Both the position numbers and the translations under genes were made by a program. The notes under the pieces are model-generated. The model was not told the DNA's origin. It ran no database searches and worked only from the letters and a program-made list of their open reading frames with translations. From DP-19 sp036496285 (GTDB lineage Bacteria; Desulfobacterota; Binatia; UTPRO1), in contig DASXLI010000023.1 in NCBI GenBank assembly GCA_036496285.1, positions 1-64,000 of the forward strand: DNA of 64,000 nt, written 5' to 3'. Below, piece by piece: positions 58,788-64,000 of the stretch (positions within the stretch are counted from its first letter, which is position 1; every line of letters starts with the position of its first letter).

Positions 58788-59921
58788 ATGGCTAGCGAGG
58801 ACAGGTACGCCCGACCGGTTGACGGCGTCGACTGGGCGATCAACGGTACCTTCGACACCAACTTCCGCTGGGAGTACCAGGACGGACGCGACTCGCTCCT
58901 CAAGCTCTACGAGAAGGGCAAGGAGCGGCAGTGGAACGCCAACACCCGCATCGACTGGTCGCAGGATCTCGATCCCGAGAACCCCGAGCAGCTCCCCGAC
59001 GAGTCGATTCCGCTCTTCGGCTCCGACGTGTTCGAGGCGCTCACGCCCGCCGAGAAGGCCACCCTGCGGCGTCATTTCCAGTCGTGGCAGCTGTCGCAGT
59101 TCCTCCACGGGGAGCAGGGCGCGCTGATCTGCACGGCCAAGATCGTGCAGCAGGTGCCGAGGATCGACGCCAAGTTCTATGCCGCGACGCAGGTGATCGA
59201 CGAGGCGCGCCACGTCGAGGCGTACTCGCGCTTGCTCCACGACAAGTTCGAGCTCGCCTACCCGATCACGCCGACGTTGCAGCGCCTGCTCGACAACGTG
59301 CTGAGCGACTCGCGCTGGGACATGACCTATCTCGGCATGCAGGTGCTGATCGAGGGCCTCGCGCTGGCCGCGTTCGCGCAGATCCGCGACCAGTCGCAGA
59401 ACCCGCTCGCGGCGGCGGTGAACGCCTACGTCATGCAGGACGAGGCGCGCCACGTCGCGTTCGGCCGCTTCGCGTTGCGCGACTACTACCCGACGCTCAC
59501 GCAGGCGGAGCGCGACGAGCGCGAGGAGTTCGCGGTCGAGGCGTGCTATCTCATGCGCGACCGCTTCCAGGCCGAGGAGGTCTGGGAGACGCTCGGCCTG
59601 CCCGTCGATCGCTGCGCCGCGCACATGCTCGAGTCCGGCTTCATGCAGAACTACCGCTCCGCGCTCTTCAGCCGCATCGTCCCCATCATCAAGGACATCG
59701 GCCTCTGGGGACCGAAGATCCGCAAGGGCTACGAGCAGATGGGCATCCTCGGCTACGCCAACGTCGACGTTCAGGCGATGGCCGACGAGGACGAGAAGGT
59801 GGCCGAGCGCTACGACGAGCGGCACACGGAGATCCTGCGGGTGGCGGCGTCTGCGGCGGAGACGCCGTCGAACGGCACGACCGTGACGAACGGCCAGGGA
59901 GGCTCCCGCGCCTCGGCCTGA
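58788..59921 (+). CDS. Ferritin-like diiron oxygenase, AurF-type
   Basis: A 377-aa four-helix diiron protein. The metal ligands are readable: Glu109 (HGEQGA), Glu139 and His142 (IDEARHVEA), Glu189 (LIEGLALA), Glu219 and His222 (QDEARHVAFGR), the two E-x2-H pairs of ferritin-like oxygenases. Such enzymes activate O2 to oxidise amines, aldehydes or hydrocarbons; the AurF group makes N-oxides. The substrate is unknown. The C-terminal ~30 residues are low complexity. It forms an operon with the MerR gene 25 bases downstream. Confidence 0.85.
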   Translation: MASEDRYARPVDGVDWAINGTFDTNFRWEYQDGRDSLLKLYEKGKERQWNANTRIDWSQDLDPENPEQLPDESIPLFGSDVFEALTPAEKATLRRHFQSWQLSQFLHGEQGALICTAKIVQQVPRIDAKFYAATQVIDEARHVEAYSRLLHDKFELAYPITPTLQRLLDNVLSDSRWDMTYLGMQVLIEGLALAAFAQIRDQSQNPLAAAVNAYVMQDEARHVAFGRFALRDYYPTLTQAERDEREEFAVEACYLMRDRFQAEEVWETLGLPVDRCAAHMLESGFMQNYRSALFSRIVPIIKDIGLWGPKIRKGYEQMGILGYANVDVQAMADEDEKVAERYDERHTEILRVAASAAETPSNGTTVTNGQGGSRASA

Positions 59922-59946
59922 CGACACCGCCCCCGTCGCGGGGCGC

Positions 59947-60765
59947 ATGAAGATGAAGGATCTCGAGCGCGCCGCCGGCGTCGGGCGCGAGACGATCCGC
60001 TTCTACATCCGCGAGGGCCTGTTGCCCGAGCCGCACCGCCCGGGCCGCAACGTCGCCTGGTACGACGCCTCGTTCGTCGAGCGGCTGATGCTCATCAAGG
60101 AGCTGCAGCAGAAGCGCTTCCTGCCGCTGCACGTGATCCGCAGCATGCTCGGCAGCGAGACGCCGCCCTCGCGCGACGAGGTCCGCACCCTGCTCGAGAT
60201 CGACGGCAAGCTGTTTCCCGCCGTCGAGGGCGCACCGGAGCCGATGGTCGAGCGGCTCTCGCAGGTCGCGCGCACGGTCGGCATCCCGGCGCGCGAGATC
60301 CGCGACTTCGCTTCGGTCGGCATGATCGAGATCGTGACCCGCGCCGGCGATCAATGGCTCGAGGAGCCCGCCATCCGCATGGTCGAGCTGTGGGGCCGGA
60401 TGCGCGCCGCCGGCTTCGATCACCGCTTCGGCTTCGGCGCCGAGAGCTACCGCATCTACCCCGAGGTGATGCGCTGGCTGGCGCACGAGGAGCTCCGTCT
60501 CTTCGCCCAGGGCATCACCGGACGGGTGTCCGTCGAGCGATCGGCGGCGATGGCGGAGGACGGTATCAATCTGGTGAACCAGATGCTGGCCCTTCTCCGG
60601 AAATCGACGCTGCTGCGCTACATCGCCGAGGGCAACGTGCCGACCGGCGACCCCGCGACGGTGGCCGCCAACGCGGACGTGGCGTCGCGACCCCCGCGGG
60701 GCGAGGGCCGCCGCTCGCTTCCGGGCGCGCGCCGCCGGCACGCCGGCCCGCGTGCACGGCGCTGA
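59947..60765 (+). CDS. MerR-family regulator with extended C-terminal domain
   Basis: 272 aa. The winged helix starts MKMKDLERAAGVGRETIRFY and continues IREGLLPEPHRPGRNVAWYD, ending in a dimer helix. No cysteine cluster for metal sensing is present. A second part (about 85-215, VGIPAREIRDFASVGMIEIV) also looks like a regulator effector domain, and the tail is Arg/Pro-rich. Its position 25 bases after the diiron gene suggests it controls that operon through an organic ligand. Some related MerR proteins are fused to sensor domains. Confidence 0.82.
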   Translation: MKMKDLERAAGVGRETIRFYIREGLLPEPHRPGRNVAWYDASFVERLMLIKELQQKRFLPLHVIRSMLGSETPPSRDEVRTLLEIDGKLFPAVEGAPEPMVERLSQVARTVGIPAREIRDFASVGMIEIVTRAGDQWLEEPAIRMVELWGRMRAAGFDHRFGFGAESYRIYPEVMRWLAHEELRLFAQGITGRVSVERSAAMAEDGINLVNQMLALLRKSTLLRYIAEGNVPTGDPATVAANADVASRPPRGEGRRSLPGARRRHAGPRARR

Positions 60766-60849
60766 GGGGCTTCGACTCCGATTCGCTGATTTGGTAGTCC
60801 CGAGCATGGCCGGCGTGCCGTGCATGGCGCTCGAGGCGATCCCCGGCTA

Positions 60850-62934
60850 GTGGCGCGCCGTCGCGCCGTTCCGCCGCCGACGCGGCCCGCCGCGCCCGCG
60901 TCCCGCGGTTCTCGCGGGTTGCGCCGTCAGGCCGTCCGGGAGGCGCCGTCGCCCGCGCGCCATGCCGGGACGGCGCGCGCCTGGTGGCTCGTTGCCGGCA
61001 TCGTCGCGCTGCTCGCCTGCCTGGTCTACGCAAACAGCCTCGGCGGCGAGCTCCTGTTCGACGACGTGAATGCCGTCGTCAACAACCGCTGGGTGCGCTC
61101 GGGCGACGTCGCCGGCATCGTCACCCAGGCGTCGTGGTGGGGCGAGGGGCGCGGCCACACCTGGCGCCCGCTCACGACCCTGACGTTCGCGCTCGATCAC
61201 GCGCTCCACGGGATCGCCCCCCTCGGCTACCATGTGGTGAACGTCGCGCTGCACGCGGCCGTGAGCGTGCTGGTGTTCGCGGTGTTCGCGCGCCTCGCGG
61301 GCGAGCCGGCGGTCGCGGCGATCGCGGCGCTGCTCTTCGCGGCGCATCCCGTCCACACGGAAGCGGTGGCGAGCGTCGTCGGACGCGCGGAGCTGCTCGC
61401 GGCGTTTGCGGTCTTCGCGGCGTGGCTCTGCTTCCTGCACGCCGACGCGCGGCGCCTCGCCGGGCGCGCCGCGCTCGTGCCCGAGGCGCTCGGCGTCCTC
61501 TTGCTCTTCCTCGGCGAGCTTTCCAAGGAGAACGCGCTCGGCTTCCTGTTCGTCCTCGTCCTCGCGGATCTGCTGTTCGCCGAGCGGGCGGCGCCGCTCG
61601 GGCGCTTGCGCGTGCACGCGGGGCGCTACGCGGCGCTCGTCGCGGTGTCGCTCGCGTTCATGGTCGCACGCCACGCCGTGATCGGCGACGCCGCGGCGGC
61701 GCCGATCAGCATCCTCGACAACCCGCTCGTCGGGCTGCCGTTCGCGTCGTACGAGCTCACCGCGATCAAGGTGATCGGCCTCTACGCATGGCGACTCCTC
61801 GTGCCCTGGACCCTGGCGGCCGACTACTCCTACGACCAGCTCACCGCGGTGACGTCGCCGCTCGATCCGGCGTTTCTCGGCGGGCTGGCGGTCGTCGTCG
61901 CGGTCCCGCTGCTCGTGTGGCGGACGTGGCGCGCCGTTCCGCTCGTCGCGCTCGGCCTCGGCATCGCCGTGCTGACGTTCGCGATCGTCTCGAACGTCGT
62001 GTTCCCCATCGGGACGATCATGGCGGAGCGGCTCGTCTACCTGCCGTCCGCGGGCTTCTGCCTGGCGCTAGCGGCCGGTTTTACGCGCGTCGCCGGCGGC
62101 ACGCGGCGCGCGCCGGCTGCCGGCGCTCTCGACGGGCTCACGACCGCGCGCGTCGCCCTCCCGCTCGTCGTCGTGCTCGTGCTCTACGGTGCGCGCACGG
62201 TGGCCCGCAATCGGGTGTGGCACGACCGGCTCGGCTTCTTCACGACCATGGTCCAGGAGGCACCGCGCTCGGCGCGTAGCCAGCGCGAGCTCGGCTCGGT
62301 GCTCGCCGACCTCGGCCGCTTCGAGGAAGCGCGCGCCGCGTTCACGCGCTCGCTCGCCATCCGGCCGAACGACGGCGCGACGCTCTACAACCTCGGCAAC
62401 GCGCTCGCGCAGGAGAGCCGTTTCGACGATGCGATCGCGGCCTACCAGCAGGCGCTCACAGCCGTGCCCGATCTCGCCGACGCGATGGTGAACCTCGGCA
62501 ACGTGCAGAGCCTGCGCGGCGATCACGCGGCCGCCGTCGAGTCGATGCGGCGGGCGCTGCCGCTCACCCCGCGCTCGGCGTCGCTCCACATGAACATCGC
62601 GAACGAGCTCTTCCGTCTCGGCGATCACGCCGGCGCGCGCGCCGAGTATGAGGCCGCGCTCACCCTCGACCCGGGCGCTCCCAACATCCTCGTGAACTAC
62701 GGCGCGTTTTTCCTCGCGCGCGGCGAGTACGAGCAGGCGGCGGACGCGTATCGCCGGGCCGGCGATCAGCCGATGGCGCTCGTCGGCCTGAGCGCCACGT
62801 ACCGGGCGCAGGGCAAGACCGCCGACGCCCGCGCCGCGCAGACCCGGGCGGCGGCGCTCTATCCCGCGAACGCCGCGGTCCGGCAGATGGGCGAGGTCCT
62901 CCAGCGCGACGCGGCCGGCGCGAGCGGCGGCTGA
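60850..62934 (+). CDS. TMTC-like polytopic TPR protein, second copy
   Basis: About 694 aa with some ten membrane helices (about 45-460) and a TPR array (about 480-690). YANSLGGELLFDDVNAVVNN is the acidic loop; HPVHTEAVASVVGRAELLAA and MAERLVYLPSAGFCLALAAG are the DUF1736-type signatures of TMTC proteins. TPR units include FEEARAAFTRSLAIRPNDGA and FDDAIAAYQQALTAVPDLAD. The GTG at 60850 is the likely start; a GTG at 60820 also fits. The next gene starts in an ATGA-type overlap with its stop. Confidence 0.78.
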   Translation: MARRRAVPPPTRPAAPASRGSRGLRRQAVREAPSPARHAGTARAWWLVAGIVALLACLVYANSLGGELLFDDVNAVVNNRWVRSGDVAGIVTQASWWGEGRGHTWRPLTTLTFALDHALHGIAPLGYHVVNVALHAAVSVLVFAVFARLAGEPAVAAIAALLFAAHPVHTEAVASVVGRAELLAAFAVFAAWLCFLHADARRLAGRAALVPEALGVLLLFLGELSKENALGFLFVLVLADLLFAERAAPLGRLRVHAGRYAALVAVSLAFMVARHAVIGDAAAAPISILDNPLVGLPFASYELTAIKVIGLYAWRLLVPWTLAADYSYDQLTAVTSPLDPAFLGGLAVVVAVPLLVWRTWRAVPLVALGLGIAVLTFAIVSNVVFPIGTIMAERLVYLPSAGFCLALAAGFTRVAGGTRRAPAAGALDGLTTARVALPLVVVLVLYGARTVARNRVWHDRLGFFTTMVQEAPRSARSQRELGSVLADLGRFEEARAAFTRSLAIRPNDGATLYNLGNALAQESRFDDAIAAYQQALTAVPDLADAMVNLGNVQSLRGDHAAAVESMRRALPLTPRSASLHMNIANELFRLGDHAGARAEYEAALTLDPGAPNILVNYGAFFLARGEYEQAADAYRRAGDQPMALVGLSATYRAQGKTADARAAQTRAAALYPANAAVRQMGEVLQRDAAGASGG

Positions 62935-64000
62935 TGCGCATCCTGCTGCTCGTCGCCGCGGCGTGCGCCGTCTACGCCAACAGCTTCGGCGTGCCGTTCC
63001 TCTTCGACGATCGCAGCGCGATCGTGTCGAACCTGCGCATCCGCGAGCTCTGGCCCGGGCCGTTCACCGCCGAGCGTCCGATCGTCGAGCTGACGCTGGC
63101 CCTCAACTACGCGTTCGGCGGGCTGCACGTCGTCGGCTACCACGTCGTGAACCTCCTGCTGCACGTCGCGTGCGGCCTGCTGCTCTACGACCTCGCGCGG
63201 CGCACGCTGCAGCTCACTGGGACCGCCAGCGGCACGGAGCGCTGGGTTGCCTGGTGGGCGGCGCTGCTCTTCCTCGTCCATCCGCTGCAGACGGAGGCGG
63301 TGACCTATGTGATCAGCCGCAGCGAGGTGCTGACGGCCCTCTGGTACCTGGCGACCCTCGAGCTCGTGCTGCTCGGCGACGAGCACGCCGAGCATCGCAC
63401 CGTGCTCTGGCTCCTCGCGATCGGCACGTGCGCGCTCGGCATGGCGACCAAGCCCGCGATGGTGACCGCCCCGATCGCCGCCTGGTGGCTCGCGCGTTGC
63501 GTCCTCCGCCGTCCGGTGACCGTGGGGCTCTCGTTCGCGGAGGACCGCGCGCGCGGCCGCGTCGGGCCGGCGCCGACGCGCTGGCCGGTCCTGTTCGGCC
63601 TCGCCGCGACCTGGCTCGTGCTGATCGCGCTGCTCACGTTTCGCGAGACGCCGGGCGCCGGGCTCGACGTCGGCATCGCGCCGGTCGAGTACTTCCGCAC
63701 GCAGCTCGGCGTCACGTGGCACTACTTCCGCCTGCTCGTCTGGCCGATGCAGCAGACCATCGAGTACGACTGGCCGCTTGCGACGCGCTGGGACGCCGCG
63801 ACCGTCGTCGTGCCCGCGCTTGGATGGCTGGCGGTGCTGGCGCTCCTCGCGTGGCTGGTGCGGACGCGCCGCGGGGCGGCGGCGTTCTGGCTCGGCCTGG
63901 CGCTCCTCGCGCTCGCGCCGAGCTCGACCTTCGTGCCGATCGCCGATCTCGTGTTCGAGCACCGCATGTATCTGCCGGTCGGCGGCTTCGCCGTGCTGGC
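62934..64000 (+). CDS. TMTC-like membrane protein, third copy (3' truncated by window)
   Basis: The ATG shares a base with the stop of the previous gene. The product starts MRILLLVAAACAVYANSFGV, then PFLFDDRSAIVSN, HPLQTEAVTYVISRSEVLTA and FEHRMYLPVGGFAVLA at the window edge, so it is in the same family as the products at 41180 and 60850. About 355 residues are visible, all in the membrane part; a TPR tail is expected beyond the edge. The pair is clearly a tandem duplication. Confidence 0.82.
   Translation, partial: MRILLLVAAACAVYANSFGVPFLFDDRSAIVSNLRIRELWPGPFTAERPIVELTLALNYAFGGLHVVGYHVVNLLLHVACGLLLYDLARRTLQLTGTASGTERWVAWWAALLFLVHPLQTEAVTYVISRSEVLTALWYLATLELVLLGDEHAEHRTVLWLLAIGTCALGMATKPAMVTAPIAAWWLARCVLRRPVTVGLSFAEDRARGRVGPAPTRWPVLFGLAATWLVLIALLTFRETPGAGLDVGIAPVEYFRTQLGVTWHYFRLLVWPMQQTIEYDWPLATRWDAATVVVPALGWLAVLALLAWLVRTRRGAAAFWLGLALLALAPSSTFVPIADLVFEHRMYLPVGGFAVL

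Noticed and set aside
1..64000. tRNA or rRNA genes
   Set aside because: I looked for tRNA cloverleaf elements and conserved rRNA segments in gene-free stretches and saw none; a short or diverged RNA could be missed without covariance search.

Overview
The window is high-GC, gene-dense DNA of a Gram-negative bacterium: it encodes a beta-barrel outer-membrane protein, many lipoproteins, a periplasmic disulfide-forming system and an AmpG-like permease. The gene mix fits the deltaproteobacterial / Myxococcota / Binatota-like lineages: Myxococcus-type Cys-rich repeats, a DUF1302 porin-like protein, and a TetR- and MerR-linked hydrolase and diiron oxygenase. This placement is inference from gene content, since no rRNA or taxonomic marker is present.

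Layout. 1-3.5 kb is a low-density region: the tail of a zinc-ribbon protein, a ribbon-helix-helix protein, a response regulator, two copies of a conserved ~70-aa protein, two tiny membrane/lipoprotein genes, and repeated, decayed transposon-end-like sequences. 3.5-12.4 kb holds housekeeping and envelope genes: photolyase, CCA-adding enzyme, YcnI-like copper protein, parvulin lipoprotein, VanZ-like protein, VKOR-DsbA fusion and DUF1302 protein. 12.5-48.5 kb is dominated by eight minus-strand paralogues (405 to 1309 aa) of a Cys-rich exported family, nine C-terminal modules in all. They are interspersed with a glycosyltransferase block (13.9-22.7 kb), a DsbA-like lipoprotein, a TacAT-type toxin-antitoxin pair, a REP-type transposase and its decayed second copy, and a TMTC-like TPR protein. 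48.7-56.8 kb has an AmpG-like permease, a DCC-family protein, and a tightly overlapped five-gene unit (GT4, GNAT-like, acyl carrier protein, fused E1, E2) followed upstream by a TetR gene. 57-64 kb has a type-B carboxylesterase, a diiron oxygenase with a palindromic operator and a MerR regulator, and two more TMTC-like proteins, the last cut by the window edge.

How it may work together (inference). The Cys-rich proteins are exported, carry dozens of cysteines, and most have Thr/Pro-rich linkers. The same window encodes oxidative folding catalysts (VKOR-DsbA, DsbA-like lipoprotein, parvulin) and enzymes of the type that O-glycosylate exported Ser/Thr regions: a PMT-like GT-C protein, polyprenyl-phosphate-sugar-synthase-like GT2s and three TMTC-like proteins. 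Six of the eight Cys-rich genes share a TTGAC-N17/18-TA promoter layout and each ends in its own hairpin, so they look like separately transcribed members of one regulon. I regard this lineage-expanded, disulfide-rich, possibly O-glycosylated surface-protein family as the most interesting and least described content of the window.
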